Positions 35,588 to 44,686 of a stretch of 64,000 nucleotides of DNA are shown piece by piece. Each line of letters begins with the position of its first letter. Positions within the stretch are counted from its first letter, which is position 1. The position numbers were made by a program, and so were the translations under genes. The notes under the pieces were generated by a model, which saw only the letters and a list, made by a program, of their open reading frames with translations, had not been told where the DNA came from and did no database searches. Source of the stretch: Phytohabitans houttuyneae (GTDB lineage Bacteria; Actinomycetota; Actinomycetes; Mycobacteriales; Micromonosporaceae); contig NZ_BLPF01000002.1 of NCBI RefSeq assembly GCF_011764425.1, forward strand, positions 1,116,997-1,180,996. Direction: 5' to 3'.

Positions 35588-36394
35588 TCAGCTGAGGAAT
35601 GTCGGTGGGATGGATGGGGGCATGGGACCCTTGTTGCGGCGGCCCTGGCCGGTCTCCTCCCAGGCGTGCGCGAGGATCCCGACGCTGCGGCTCAGGACGA
35701 AGAGCCCTCGGGCCAGCGGCGGGGCGAATCCCAGCTCGCCGTAGACGACCGCCGTGCAACCGTCCACATTGATCGGTACGGGGCGCGACCGCCCGCGGGC
35801 CAGCTCGCCCTCGACGGCCTCCGCCGCGCGCAGGTACGCACCTGTGACGACGCCGTCGTCGACCGCCTCCTGGACCCGGCGCAGCAGCGGCTCGCGGCGG
35901 GGGTCCACGGTGTGGAAGCGGTGCCCGTACCCGGGCAGGTAGCGGGAGCGCGCCCGCCAGCGCCCGACGACGGACGACGCCGCGCTTTCGACGCTCTCTC
36001 CCGCCCCGGCGCGGGTGGCGACCTCGCCGAGCAGGTGCAGGCACTGCTCACCGGCGCCGCCATGCACGTCGCCAAGGGTGTTGACCGCGCTGGCGACGGC
36101 GTTGTTCAGGCCGATGCCGCAGGTGGCCGCGATGCGGGCGACGGCGATCGACGGCGCGTGCGGTCCGTGGTCCACAGAGGACACCAGGGCCGCCTCGAGG
36201 AGCCGCTCCTGACCCGGGGTCGGCAGCTGCCCGCGCAGCAGCAGCCAGATGACGGCGACGAAGCTGGTGCTGCCGATCAGCTCCTGGATGGGATGGCCGC
36301 GCAGCTCGATCACGTCGGGCTCGACCCGGGAGATCGCGGTGGACCACCAGTCCGACACGTCCCGTACCGTCGGCGCGTCCCTGTCGTCGTTCAC
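35588..36394 (-). CDS. Citryl-CoA-lyase-like protein (citrate synthase fold)
   Basis: A 268-residue short member of the citrate synthase fold, about two thirds of a full citrate synthase. Counterparts of the active-site residues are present: histidine in VDHGPHAPS, histidine in DVHGGAGEQ, the GYGHRFHTVDPR loop and aspartate in INVDGCTAVVY. Short versions are usually annotated as citryl-CoA lyases, which split a 3-hydroxyacyl-CoA by retro-aldol chemistry. GTG start overlapping the stop of the CoA-transferase gene (GTGA), so the CoA ester made by that enzyme is probably its substrate. The exact acyl group is unknown. Confidence 0.8.
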   Translation of the reverse strand: MNDDRDAPTVRDVSDWWSTAISRVEPDVIELRGHPIQELIGSTSFVAVIWLLLRGQLPTPGQERLLEAALVSSVDHGPHAPSIAVARIAATCGIGLNNAVASAVNTLGDVHGGAGEQCLHLLGEVATRAGAGESVESAASSVVGRWRARSRYLPGYGHRFHTVDPRREPLLRRVQEAVDDGVVTGAYLRAAEAVEGELARGRSRPVPINVDGCTAVVYGELGFAPPLARGLFVLSRSVGILAHAWEETGQGRRNKGPMPPSIPPTFLS

Positions 36395-37566
36395 TGGGCG
36401 ATCACCTCGTTGGCGCCGGTGGACAGTTCGACGTTGTGCTCGCCCAGCAGCGGCGGTGGCGCCGTCGGCCGTAAGGGGGAGCCGTTGAGGTGTACGCCGT
36501 TTCCGCTGACCCGCAGCCGCCGCCCGGGGTTGCCGGGAAACGGGAGGTCGGTGAAGAAGCCGCGCTCGCGCAGCTGGTCGAGCTCGACGGTCTGCGCGAC
36601 GGTGAGGATCCGCGCCGCCGGCACGCCGGCGCCGGACAGCAGCCGCTCCCATTCCAGCGCCGGGCGGCGTTGCAGGGCCGCGTTGATCTCCTGGTTCAGC
36701 GCGGCCCGGTTGGCCTTGCGGGCCTCGCGATCGGCGAAGCGGTCGTCGGTGACCAGGTCGTCCCGGCCGATGAGCCGGCACAGGACCTCAAACTGCTCCT
36801 GCCGGTTGGCCGCGATGTTGAGCGGACCGTCAGCGGCGTCGAAGGTGCCCGACGGTGCGGCGGTCGCGTTCTGGTCGCCCATCGGCTCCGGTGGTACGCC
36901 GCTGACCAGATAGTTCGACGTGGCCCAGCCCATCGCGGACAGCGAAGCCTCCAACATGGACACATCAAGGTGGACGCCCACGCCGGTGTGCGCCCGGCCG
37001 GCCAGGGCCGCGCAGATCGACATCGCGGCGACCAGCCCGCCGACCGTGTCGCACACCGGGAATCCAACGCGAAGCGGTGCGGTCTCGGGAGTCCCGGTGA
37101 TGCTCATCATCCCGGAGAGCCCTTGGATGATCTGGTCGTACGCCGGGGCCTGGCTCATCGGCCCGGCCTGGCCGAAGCCGGAGATCGCGCAGTAGACGAG
37201 GCGCGGGTTGAGGCGGTGCAGCGTGTCCCAGTCGTAGCCGATGCGGGCCAGCACGCCCGCGCGGAAGTTTTCCAGCAGCACGTCGGCGCCGTCCAGCAGC
37301 CGTTCGAAGGCGGCCCGGTCCGTCGGCTCCTTGAGGTCCAGCTCGACCGACTTCTTCCCGGCGTTCTGGGCGAGGAAGGACGCGCCGACACCGGCCTGGT
37401 TGAGTGCCGGCTCGGGACCGAGGTGGCGGGCGAGGTCGCCCTGGCCGGGTCGTTCGACCTTGACGACCTCGGCGCCGAGGAGCATCAGGTGATAGCTGCA
37501 GTACGGCCCGGCCAGCACGTTCGTCAGATCCAGGACCCGTACGCCGCGCAACGGTCGGTCGTCCAT
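36391..37566 (-). CDS. CaiB/BaiF-family CoA-transferase
   Basis: A 391-residue type III CoA-transferase that moves CoA from a donor thioester to a carboxylic acid. It has the N-terminal LRGVRVLDLTNVLAGPYCSYHL-type start, VVKVERPGQGDLAR, LLENFRAGVLARIGYDW and the catalytic aspartate in PAYDQIIQGLSG, then GFPVCDTVGGLVAA. It is the first gene of the leftward operon and overlaps the lyase-like gene. With the aldehyde dehydrogenase on the facing operon it could activate the acid produced there. Its ATG lies 30 bp from a promoter that serves the opposite operon. Confidence 0.93.
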   Translation of the reverse strand: MDDRPLRGVRVLDLTNVLAGPYCSYHLMLLGAEVVKVERPGQGDLARHLGPEPALNQAGVGASFLAQNAGKKSVELDLKEPTDRAAFERLLDGADVLLENFRAGVLARIGYDWDTLHRLNPRLVYCAISGFGQAGPMSQAPAYDQIIQGLSGMMSITGTPETAPLRVGFPVCDTVGGLVAAMSICAALAGRAHTGVGVHLDVSMLEASLSAMGWATSNYLVSGVPPEPMGDQNATAAPSGTFDAADGPLNIAANRQEQFEVLCRLIGRDDLVTDDRFADREARKANRAALNQEINAALQRRPALEWERLLSGAGVPAARILTVAQTVELDQLRERGFFTDLPFPGNPGRRLRVSGNGVHLNGSPLRPTAPPPLLGEHNVELSTGANEVIAQ

Positions 37567-37595
37567 GCGTCGCCCCTCGGGTTCGGCACCGGCTA

Positions 37596-37635
37596 TTGCC
37601 AGGTGGCCTCGCCGCCCGTACGTTACACGTAGTCC
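37596..37635 (+). promoter_or_regulatory. Promoter and operator of the ALDH-ThDP-PQQ-aroQ operon, twin of the TRAP promoter
   Basis: TTGCCA (37596-37601), 17 nt, TACGTT (37619-37624), then ACACGTAGTCC to 37635. The stretch from GCCCG at 37614 on is nearly identical to 46417-46439 before the TRAP operon: only one inserted base and one substitution in 22-23 positions. Confidence 0.65.
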
Positions 37636-37702
37636 GCACAACGGTCCAGGAGTACCACGCAGTGGTTCGAGTGCCGCTGGCGGTTCAGGCGAAGGAGCGG
37701 TG

Positions 37703-39190
37703 ATGCTCGACAACCTCATCCGGACCGCGCCGACCGACGTCGTCGAGGTCGGCTGCCTCGTGGCCGGCGAATGGCTGGCCGGCGGCACGCGCGCCGAGCG
37801 GATCGGGCCGTGGGCACGCCGCGCCGTCAGCACCGCACGGCAGGCGGACGGCGGCGACGTGCGCGCCGCGCTGGCGTACGCGCGGGGTGGCGCCAAGGCG
37901 GTGGCCCGGATGTCGCCGGCGGCGCGGGCCGGCGTGCTGGAGCGGGCGGCGGCCACCGCCCTCGAGCGGCGCGAAGAGCTCGCCCGCCTGCTGGCGCTGG
38001 AGCTGGGCAAGCCGCTCAAGGACGGCCTGGGCGAGATCGACCGGGTCGCCGACACGTTCGCGGTCTGCGCGGCGGAGGCCCGGCGGATCGGTGGCGAGGT
38101 GCTGCCGGTGGCCGGCTGGGCTCGCGGCGTGGGCAACACCGCCTTCACCCACCGCGCTCCGGTCGGCGTGGCGCTCGCGATCACGCCGTTCAACGCCCCG
38201 GCCAACCTGCTCGCACACAAGCTCGCGGCCGCGTTCGCCGCCGGCAACACCACGATCGTCAAGCCGCCACCGCAGGGACCGGCCTCGTCGGCCGGGGTCG
38301 TGGCGCTTCTGCTCGATGCCGGCATGCCGGCGGAGGCGGTCCAGCTGCTGCACGGCGACGGGCGCGTGGGCGCCGAGCTGTGCGCCGCCCCGGAGGTCGG
38401 CGTGATCAGCTTTACCGGCAGCGTGGCCACCGGCGCGGCCGTCGCCCGCGCGGCCGGCGCCAAGCGCCTGGTCATGGAGCTCGGCGGCAACGCCGCCACC
38501 ATCGTGTGCGAGGACGCGGACGTCGGCGCCGCCGCGCGGATCTGCGCCCGCACCGGCTACAGCAACTCCGGCCAGAGCTGCATCTCGGTGCAGCGGGTCT
38601 ACGTACACCGCGACCGCTACGAGGAGTTTCTCGACGCCTTCACCGGCGAGGTGGAGCGGCTGGCGGTCGGCGACCCGCTCGACCCGGCCACCGACGTCGG
38701 TTCGATGGTCGACGACGACGCGGCCGAGCGCGTCGTGATGTGGGTGGACGAGGCGGTCGCGGCCGGGGCGAGGGTCACCACCGGCGGCCAGCGCGACGGC
38801 GCGACGGTGACGCCCACAGTCGTCGCCTCTCCGCCGGCGCAGGCGCGCCTGGTCCGCGACGAGGTGTTCGGCGCGGCGGTCAGCGTCCTGCCCTACGACG
38901 ACTTCCAGGGTGTGCTGACCACCTGCAACGACAGCCGCTACGGCCTGCAGGCGGGCCTGTTCACCTACGACGTCCGGCGGGTCGTCACGGCCTGGCGGGA
39001 GCTGGAGGTCGGCGGCCTGGTCGTCAACGGGTCGTCCAACTTCCGGCTCGACCACGTCCCGTTCGGCGGCGTCAAGGACTCGGGCTTCGGCCGCGAGTCG
39101 CCCCGCTGGATGATCGACGACTACACCGTCGTCAAGACGCTCATGCTGCGCGGCATGTCCCTGTTCGGCGACCAGGAAGGCACCCGATGA
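37703..39190 (+). CDS. NAD(P)-dependent aldehyde dehydrogenase
   Basis: A 495-residue ALDH. The oxyanion asparagine is N164 in TPFNAP, the general base is E259 in VMELGGN and the nucleophile is C293 in NSGQSCISV. Cofactor loop FTGSVATG is present. It would oxidise an aldehyde to the acid, or to a CoA ester in the manner of the methylmalonate-semialdehyde group. AAGGAG before ATG 37703 sets the start. It is first in the rightward operon and overlaps the ThDP-enzyme gene, so its aldehyde probably comes from that decarboxylase or from the PQQ enzyme (inference). Confidence 0.94.
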   Translation: MLDNLIRTAPTDVVEVGCLVAGEWLAGGTRAERIGPWARRAVSTARQADGGDVRAALAYARGGAKAVARMSPAARAGVLERAAATALERREELARLLALELGKPLKDGLGEIDRVADTFAVCAAEARRIGGEVLPVAGWARGVGNTAFTHRAPVGVALAITPFNAPANLLAHKLAAAFAAGNTTIVKPPPQGPASSAGVVALLLDAGMPAEAVQLLHGDGRVGAELCAAPEVGVISFTGSVATGAAVARAAGAKRLVMELGGNAATIVCEDADVGAAARICARTGYSNSGQSCISVQRVYVHRDRYEEFLDAFTGEVERLAVGDPLDPATDVGSMVDDDAAERVVMWVDEAVAAGARVTTGGQRDGATVTPTVVASPPAQARLVRDEVFGAAVSVLPYDDFQGVLTTCNDSRYGLQAGLFTYDVRRVVTAWRELEVGGLVVNGSSNFRLDHVPFGGVKDSGFGRESPRWMIDDYTVVKTLMLRGMSLFGDQEGTR

Positions 39191-40935
39191 GCCCCGACGA
39201 CACGGTGACGGCGGCCGAGGCGATGGTCGCCCAGCTCGAGTCGTACGGCGTCGAGTACGTCTTCGGCACCTGCGGGCACACCAACATCGCCCTGCTCGAC
39301 GCGATGGGACGCAGCACGATCAGGTTTGTCATCGCCCGCCACGAGCAGGCCGCGGCGCACGCCGCCGACGGGTACGCCCGCGCCACCGGCAAGCCCGGCG
39401 TGGTGCTGCTGCACGTCGGGCCCGGCATGACCAACGCGGTCACCGGCGTCATGACCGCGGCCCTGGACTCGGTACCGCTGGTGGCGATCGCCGGCGACAT
39501 CCCCTCGTACTACCGGGGGCGGCACCCGCACCAGGAGGTGAACCTGCACGCCGACGGGGACCAGTCGGCCATCTACCGGCCGTTCGTGAAGCGGGCCTGG
39601 CAGGTGCACCGCGCCGCCGACCTGGCCCGGTTCACCGAGCGTGCGTTCTGGACCGCGACCGCCGGGCGGCCCGGCGCCGTGCTGCTCAGCGTGCCGATGG
39701 ACCTGTTCTCCCGACCGGTACCGCGGGACGCCGCCGCCGGCTTCCCGCTCGCCACGCCGGAGCGGCCGGGCCTGCGCGCCGAGGTCGCCGGCCGGATCGC
39801 CGACCTGCTGGTGAGCGCGCGGCGCCCGCTGGTGTACCTGGGTGGCGGGCTGCGCCGCGGTCCCGGGCTCGACGCGTTGCGGTCGCTGGTCGAGCACCTC
39901 GACATCCCGGTGGCGCACTCGCTGATGGCCAAGGGCACGCTTCCCGACAGCCACCCACTGCTGCTGGGCATGCCGGGCTTCTGGGGCCTTGAGCTGACCA
40001 ACCGGTACACCCGGGAGGCCGACGTCGTCCTCGCGCTGGCCACCCGCTTCGCCGAGACCGACGCCAGCTCCTGGGACCGCCGGTACACCTGGCAGTTTCC
40101 GCCCGGCGAGCTCATCCAGATCGACATCGACCCGGCCGAGATCGGTCGCAACTTCCCGGTCACCGTCGGTGCCGTCGCGGACGTCGCCGACGCGGTCCAG
40201 GCGATCGACGCGGCGGTACGCGACCGGCAGGCCACGCCCAGCAGCCGGCCCGGACTGCGCGAGAGCATCACCGCGGCCCGCGGGACACTGTTCACCGAGA
40301 GCCGGGAGCGCGGCACCAGCCAGCGCTTTCCGCTGCGACCCGAGCGGATCCTGACCGACCTGCGGGCCGCCATCCCGCCCGACGCGATCCTCGTCACCGA
40401 CGTCGGGTGGAACAAGAACGGCGTCGCCCAGTGCTACGAGCTGCCCGACGAGGGCCGCTTCATCACCCCGGGCGGCGCCTCGACGATGGGCTTCGGCCCG
40501 GCCGCCGCGGTCGGCGTGCAGATCGCGCAACCCGACCGCACCGTTGTCGCGCTGATCGGCGACGGCGGGATGGGCGCGCAGCTGCCGGCGGTACCGATGG
40601 CGGTCGAGCAGGGCGCACCGGTGATCTTCGTCGTGATGAACAACCGCTCCCACGGCACCATCTCCGACCTGCAGTCCGCGAGCTTCGGACACAGCTACGG
40701 CTGCGACTTCGTCACCCCGGACGGCTCGCCGTACAGCCCCGACTTCGCCGCCTATGGCCGCGCCTGCGGGGCGGACGGCTACACAGTGGACAGTGCCGAC
40801 TCGTTCGGCGAGGCGCTGCGCGCTGCGGTCGCGGCCCGCCGGCCGGCGGTGCTGGACGTACCGATGGTCAACGAACCCGTACCCACCCCCGGTCACTGGA
40901 ACATCAAGGACATCTACCAGGGCATCTTCGACTGA
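39187..40935 (+). CDS. ThDP-dependent enzyme of the acetolactate synthase/decarboxylase family
   Basis: A 582-residue three-domain ThDP enzyme. The N-terminal PYR domain has the activating glutamate E53 in IARHEQAAAHAADGYAR. The central domain has PLVYLGGGLRRGPG, and the C-terminal PP domain has the GDG...NN motif at about residues 458-485 (IGDGGMGAQ to MNNRSHG). It is not a clear AHAS, oxalyl-CoA decarboxylase or sulfoacetaldehyde acetyltransferase; the substrate cannot be read from sequence. ATG overlaps the aldehyde dehydrogenase stop (ATGA). A 2-oxoacid decarboxylase feeding that dehydrogenase is the simplest model. Confidence 0.88.
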   Translation: MSPDDTVTAAEAMVAQLESYGVEYVFGTCGHTNIALLDAMGRSTIRFVIARHEQAAAHAADGYARATGKPGVVLLHVGPGMTNAVTGVMTAALDSVPLVAIAGDIPSYYRGRHPHQEVNLHADGDQSAIYRPFVKRAWQVHRAADLARFTERAFWTATAGRPGAVLLSVPMDLFSRPVPRDAAAGFPLATPERPGLRAEVAGRIADLLVSARRPLVYLGGGLRRGPGLDALRSLVEHLDIPVAHSLMAKGTLPDSHPLLLGMPGFWGLELTNRYTREADVVLALATRFAETDASSWDRRYTWQFPPGELIQIDIDPAEIGRNFPVTVGAVADVADAVQAIDAAVRDRQATPSSRPGLRESITAARGTLFTESRERGTSQRFPLRPERILTDLRAAIPPDAILVTDVGWNKNGVAQCYELPDEGRFITPGGASTMGFGPAAAVGVQIAQPDRTVVALIGDGGMGAQLPAVPMAVEQGAPVIFVVMNNRSHGTISDLQSASFGHSYGCDFVTPDGSPYSPDFAAYGRACGADGYTVDSADSFGEALRAAVAARRPAVLDVPMVNEPVPTPGHWNIKDIYQGIFD

Positions 40936-41050
40936 TCCCCGGGCGCTGGACCCGGATCCGGCGACCGACCACAACCGTGACGGCATCGCGCCGTCCCGGG
41001 CGCCCGCGCGCGTCCGGACCGCGGCGCCACGGCCAGGAAGAGGCGAACCC

Positions 41051-43174
41051 ATGACACAGATCGACCGCAGAAACGTGCTCAAGGGCGCCGCGGCGGTGGC
41101 CGTCGCCGCGGCAGCCGTACCCACCGTCGCCCCGCCGGCGGCCGGCGCGGCCGGGCGCGGCACCGGCGCCGCCGACCTGGCCCGCTTCGACACCCCGGGC
41201 GACCAGGACTTTCCCAAGGTCGGCGGCAACCTGGGCAACCAGAACTACACCTCGCTGCGGCGCATCCATCCCGGAAACGTGCGCCGCCTGCGCGGCGCCT
41301 GGGTCAACCGCATCGAGGGCGGGCTCACCCAGGGCAACAGCCAGAGCACCGCGGTGGCCGTCGACGGTGTGCTCTACATCGAGTCGGCACTGGGCAACGT
41401 CATCGCGGTGGACGGTGTCACCGGGCAGACCAAATGGCGGTACGAGCAGGTCCGCGGCAGCCTGACCCGGCGCGGGGTGGCCGTCGGCGGCGGCTACGTG
41501 TTCACCAAGTCCAACGAGAACTACGTCATCGCGCTCGACCAGGAAACCGGCCAGGTCGCCTGGGAGCGTCAGGTCAACGGCTACGGCAACATCGAGAAGG
41601 TCGCCGTCGTCTACCACGACGGCCTGCTGTTCTGCGGCACCAACGACGGCCCCCGCGGCGCCGCGCTGGCGCTCGACGCCCGCAACGGCGACCTGCTCTG
41701 GCACTTCTGGGGCACGCCCGGGCCGGGCGAGTTCGGCAACGACACGTGGGAGGGCGAGTCCTGGATGGACGGCGGCGCCACGCCGTGGATCCACCCCGCC
41801 GTCGACCCGGAGCTGGGACTGACGTACTGGACCTTCGGCAACGCCCGCGGGAACAACTCCTCACAGGACGGTTCGGCCCGCGGCGGGCAGAACCTTTTCG
41901 CGAACTCGCTCGTCGCGCTCGACATGCGCACGGGTGCGTACCGCTGGCATTTCCAGTCGGTGCACCACGACATCTGGGACATGGACAACGTCATGGCGCC
42001 GGTCCTGGCCGACGTCAGGATCAAGGGCCGGCGGCGCAAGGTGGTCGTCTACGGCAGCAAGTCGGGCATGTTCTTCGTCCTCGACCGGACCGACGGCACC
42101 GCCCCGCTCGGCGTCGTGGAGCGACCGGTGCCGCAGGAGCCGCGCCAGAAGACCTGGCCGACCCAACCGTTTCCGGTGCAGGGCGGCTGGACCGAGCACC
42201 ACGTCGTCGACCAGCCGCTGGGCACCTCGGTGCCGGGCGACCCCAACCGGGCCGTGCCCAACTACGTGCGGGGCGCGTTGTACGACCCGCACTGGGACGT
42301 GCCGATCCTGTCGATTCCCGGCCACGGCGGCGGCGCGGACTGGTCGCACATGTCCTTCAGCCACCGCACCGGGCTGGTGTACACCGGCTTCGGATATGTC
42401 GCGGCCGCCCACTCGCTCACCGAGAGCAGCAACGGCCTGCGGCCGCCGGGGGAGTACCAGACCGGCGGCATCGTCGCCGTCGACGTGAGCACCAACCGGG
42501 TGCGGTGGAAGCGGCGCATGCCGTACTCGCTGGCACACGGCAACGGCATCCTCACCACCGGGACCGACCTGATGTTCATCGGCCAGCCGGACGGCAACCT
42601 GCTGGCCATGGACGCCCGCACGAGCCGCGAGCTGTGGCGCTTCCAGACCGGCGCGGCGATCAGCTCCAGCCCGATCATGTACCGCGCCGGCGGCAAGGAG
42701 TACCTCGCGGTCTACGCCGGGGGCACCAGCATCCCGTACGGCAACTCCGCGCCGCGCGGCGACTTCCTCTGGGCGTTCGAGATCGACGGTTCCGTGGGCC
42801 CGGCGCCGACCCCGCCACCCCCGGTGATCCGCCGGCCGGTCTCCGGCGGCCCGGTCGAGGGAGCCGCGGTGGCCGACACCGTGGTGATCGGCCGCACGTA
42901 CAACGCCGCGACCGGGCAGATCGGCGCCACCGAGTCGTTCGCCGTCGCCGGCATGGCGCCCACGCACCTGAGGGTCCCGGCCGGCACGACCGTGACGTTC
43001 ACCAACCATCCCGGCAACGCCGGCGAGCGCGGCGTGACCCAGTTCTTCGAGGGTCTTTTCGAGGCGCGGCTGGCCCCGGGCGAGTCCTTCCGGTACACGT
43101 TCACCCGCACCGGCGAGTACTTCTTCAACGACCCGGCCAGCCCTCGGTCGACCGGCAAGGTCGAGGTCTACTAG
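41051..43174 (+). CDS. Tat-exported PQQ-dependent dehydrogenase with C-terminal cupredoxin-like domain
   Basis: A 707-residue quinoprotein. The N-terminus DRRNVLKGAAAVAVAAAA is a twin-arginine signal (R6, R7). An eight-bladed propeller follows (about 45-600), with repeated W-docking motifs such as ALDARNGDLLWHFWG and the family motif HHDIWDMDNV. There is no CxxCH heme site, so electrons must leave by another carrier. Residues about 620-707 are a cupredoxin-like fold (VPAGTTVTFTNHPGNAGERG to YFFNDPASPRSTGKVEVY). It keeps a histidine but lacks the Cys and Met copper ligands. Substrate could be quinate, another alcohol or a sugar; the operon favours quinate-like compounds. Confidence 0.88.
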   Translation: MTQIDRRNVLKGAAAVAVAAAAVPTVAPPAAGAAGRGTGAADLARFDTPGDQDFPKVGGNLGNQNYTSLRRIHPGNVRRLRGAWVNRIEGGLTQGNSQSTAVAVDGVLYIESALGNVIAVDGVTGQTKWRYEQVRGSLTRRGVAVGGGYVFTKSNENYVIALDQETGQVAWERQVNGYGNIEKVAVVYHDGLLFCGTNDGPRGAALALDARNGDLLWHFWGTPGPGEFGNDTWEGESWMDGGATPWIHPAVDPELGLTYWTFGNARGNNSSQDGSARGGQNLFANSLVALDMRTGAYRWHFQSVHHDIWDMDNVMAPVLADVRIKGRRRKVVVYGSKSGMFFVLDRTDGTAPLGVVERPVPQEPRQKTWPTQPFPVQGGWTEHHVVDQPLGTSVPGDPNRAVPNYVRGALYDPHWDVPILSIPGHGGGADWSHMSFSHRTGLVYTGFGYVAAAHSLTESSNGLRPPGEYQTGGIVAVDVSTNRVRWKRRMPYSLAHGNGILTTGTDLMFIGQPDGNLLAMDARTSRELWRFQTGAAISSSPIMYRAGGKEYLAVYAGGTSIPYGNSAPRGDFLWAFEIDGSVGPAPTPPPPVIRRPVSGGPVEGAAVADTVVIGRTYNAATGQIGATESFAVAGMAPTHLRVPAGTTVTFTNHPGNAGERGVTQFFEGLFEARLAPGESFRYTFTRTGEYFFNDPASPRSTGKVEVY

Positions 43175-43184
43175 GAGGCCGACC

Positions 43185-43625
43185 GTGGCACGCCGCTTGT
43201 TCATCCTCAATGGACCCAACCTCAACATGCTCGGTCGCCGCGAGCCGCACCTGTACGGCACGGTCACGCTCGCCGAGATCGAGAAACGGTGCCGCGCACT
43301 CGCCGTCGAGCTGGGCTTCGACCTGTTCTTCGGCCAGTCCAACACCGAGGGCCAGCTGCTGGACTGGGTGCATCAGGCGTACGACGAGGGCGCCCTTGTC
43401 ATCATCAACCCGGCCGGGCTTTCGACCAGGTCGGTCGCCCTGCTCGACGCCCTCCGGATGCTCGACCAGCCGGTCGTGGAGGTCCATCTCACAAACGTCT
43501 TCAGCCGCGAGGCGACCTACCACCAGGAGCCGCTGACCGCGCGGGCGGCCGGCGGGTTCCTGGCCGGCTTCGGCCCGGACGTGTACGAGCTCGCGATGCT
43601 CAGCCTCAAAGGCGAGCCGGGGTGA
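43185..43625 (+). CDS. aroQ: Type II 3-dehydroquinate dehydratase
   Basis: A 146-residue dehydroquinase of standard length, converting 3-dehydroquinate to 3-dehydroshikimate. Signatures are NGPNLNMLGRREPHLYG with the catalytic arginine and tyrosine, FGQSNTEGQLLDWVH, INPAGLSTRSVALLDAL and VEVHLTNVFSRE with the catalytic histidine. The usual RHHS motif after it reads TYHQEPLT, a deviation that also occurs in catabolic versions. GTG start with AGGAGG upstream. Its place in a catabolic operon rather than an aro cluster suggests a quinate-degradation role (QuiB/QutE type). Confidence 0.93.
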   Translation: MARRLFILNGPNLNMLGRREPHLYGTVTLAEIEKRCRALAVELGFDLFFGQSNTEGQLLDWVHQAYDEGALVIINPAGLSTRSVALLDALRMLDQPVVEVHLTNVFSREATYHQEPLTARAAGGFLAGFGPDVYELAMLSLKGEPG

Positions 43626-44686
43626 CCGGACCGCCGCTGCGGGTCGGCATCGTGGGCTGCGGCAAGATCGCGAGAAGTCACGTGGCCGCGCTGCGCGCCG
43701 TGGCCGGCGTCCAGGTCGTCGCGGTGGCCGATGTGGACGCCGGTCGGGCGCGGACCTTCGCGGCCGCGCACGGCGTCGCGCGGGTCTACCCGGGCGCGGA
43801 CGAGCTGCTCGCGTCCGGGTTGGACGCCGTCACCATCTGCACCCCGCACGGCGCCCACGAGGACGGCGTGCTGGCCGCGGCGCGGCACCGCACCCACGTG
43901 CTGTGCGAGAAGCCGGTCGCCCTCACCGTCGCGCAGGCCCGCCGGATGACCGCCGCGACGGCGGCGGCCGGTGTCCGGTTCGGCGTGCTGTTCCAGCGCC
44001 GCTTCTGGCCGGCGGCGCTGGGCGTGCGGCGGGCGATCGACGACGGGCGGCTCGGCACGCCCATCTGCGGCGGCGTGCTCGCCCGGTTCAACCGCGACGC
44101 GGAGTACTACGCCGAGCCGTGGCGCGGCCGCCTCGACACCGAAGGCGGTGGGGTCCTGATGACGCAGGCGATCCATCACGTCGACCTGCTGCAGTGGTTT
44201 ATGGGCCCGGCCCGCCGCGTCACCGGTCGCTGCGCCACGCTGGTCCACGGCGGGCTCATCGAGGTCGAGGACACCGCGGCGGCGGTCGTCGAGTTCGCCT
44301 CCGGCGCGATCGCCACCATCCAGGCTGGCACGACGTTCCGGCCCGGGCTCGGCGCGCAGGTCTGGGTGAGCGACGCGCGCGGCCGCACGGCGAGCGTGAT
44401 GGAGTTTCCGGAAGGCGTCGGCTTCACCGACATCTCGACGGTGCCCGGCGACGAGGTGTCGCAGACCGGCCGGGTGCGGGCGGGTTCGCCGGACCTGCCG
44501 CTGGCGCGGATCCACGAGCACCTCGTGCCCTACCACGCCCGCCAGGTCGAGGACTTCGTCGACGCCGTCCGTCACGACCGGGAACCGGCCGTGACCGGGC
44601 ACGACGCGGTCAGGTCGCTGGAGATCGTCGAGGCGGTCTACCGGTCGTCACGCACCGGCGCGGCCGTCGACCTCACCGGCGGCTAG
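43622..44686 (+). CDS. Gfo/Idh/MocA-family dehydrogenase
   Basis: A 354-residue NAD(P)-dependent sugar/polyol dehydrogenase. The Rossmann motif is VGIVGCGKIARSHVAAL and the catalytic lysine is in LCEKPVALT. The C-terminal half has the IHHVDLLQWFMG motif of the family. Such enzymes oxidise inositols, sugars or related cyclic polyols, which chemically resemble quinate and shikimate. GTG start overlapping the aroQ stop (GTGA). Its 3' end overlaps the convergent TetR gene by 39 bp. Confidence 0.92.
   Translation: MTGPPLRVGIVGCGKIARSHVAALRAVAGVQVVAVADVDAGRARTFAAAHGVARVYPGADELLASGLDAVTICTPHGAHEDGVLAAARHRTHVLCEKPVALTVAQARRMTAATAAAGVRFGVLFQRRFWPAALGVRRAIDDGRLGTPICGGVLARFNRDAEYYAEPWRGRLDTEGGGVLMTQAIHHVDLLQWFMGPARRVTGRCATLVHGGLIEVEDTAAAVVEFASGAIATIQAGTTFRPGLGAQVWVSDARGRTASVMEFPEGVGFTDISTVPGDEVSQTGRVRAGSPDLPLARIHEHLVPYHARQVEDFVDAVRHDREPAVTGHDAVRSLEIVEAVYRSSRTGAAVDLTGG

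Noticed and set aside
36391-40935. Formyl-CoA transferase plus oxalyl-CoA decarboxylase (oxalate degradation)
   Set aside because: A CaiB protein and a ThDP enzyme do face each other, but the ThDP enzyme lacks the look of oxalyl-CoA decarboxylases and is coupled to an aldehyde dehydrogenase. The partner lyase is of the citrate synthase fold.
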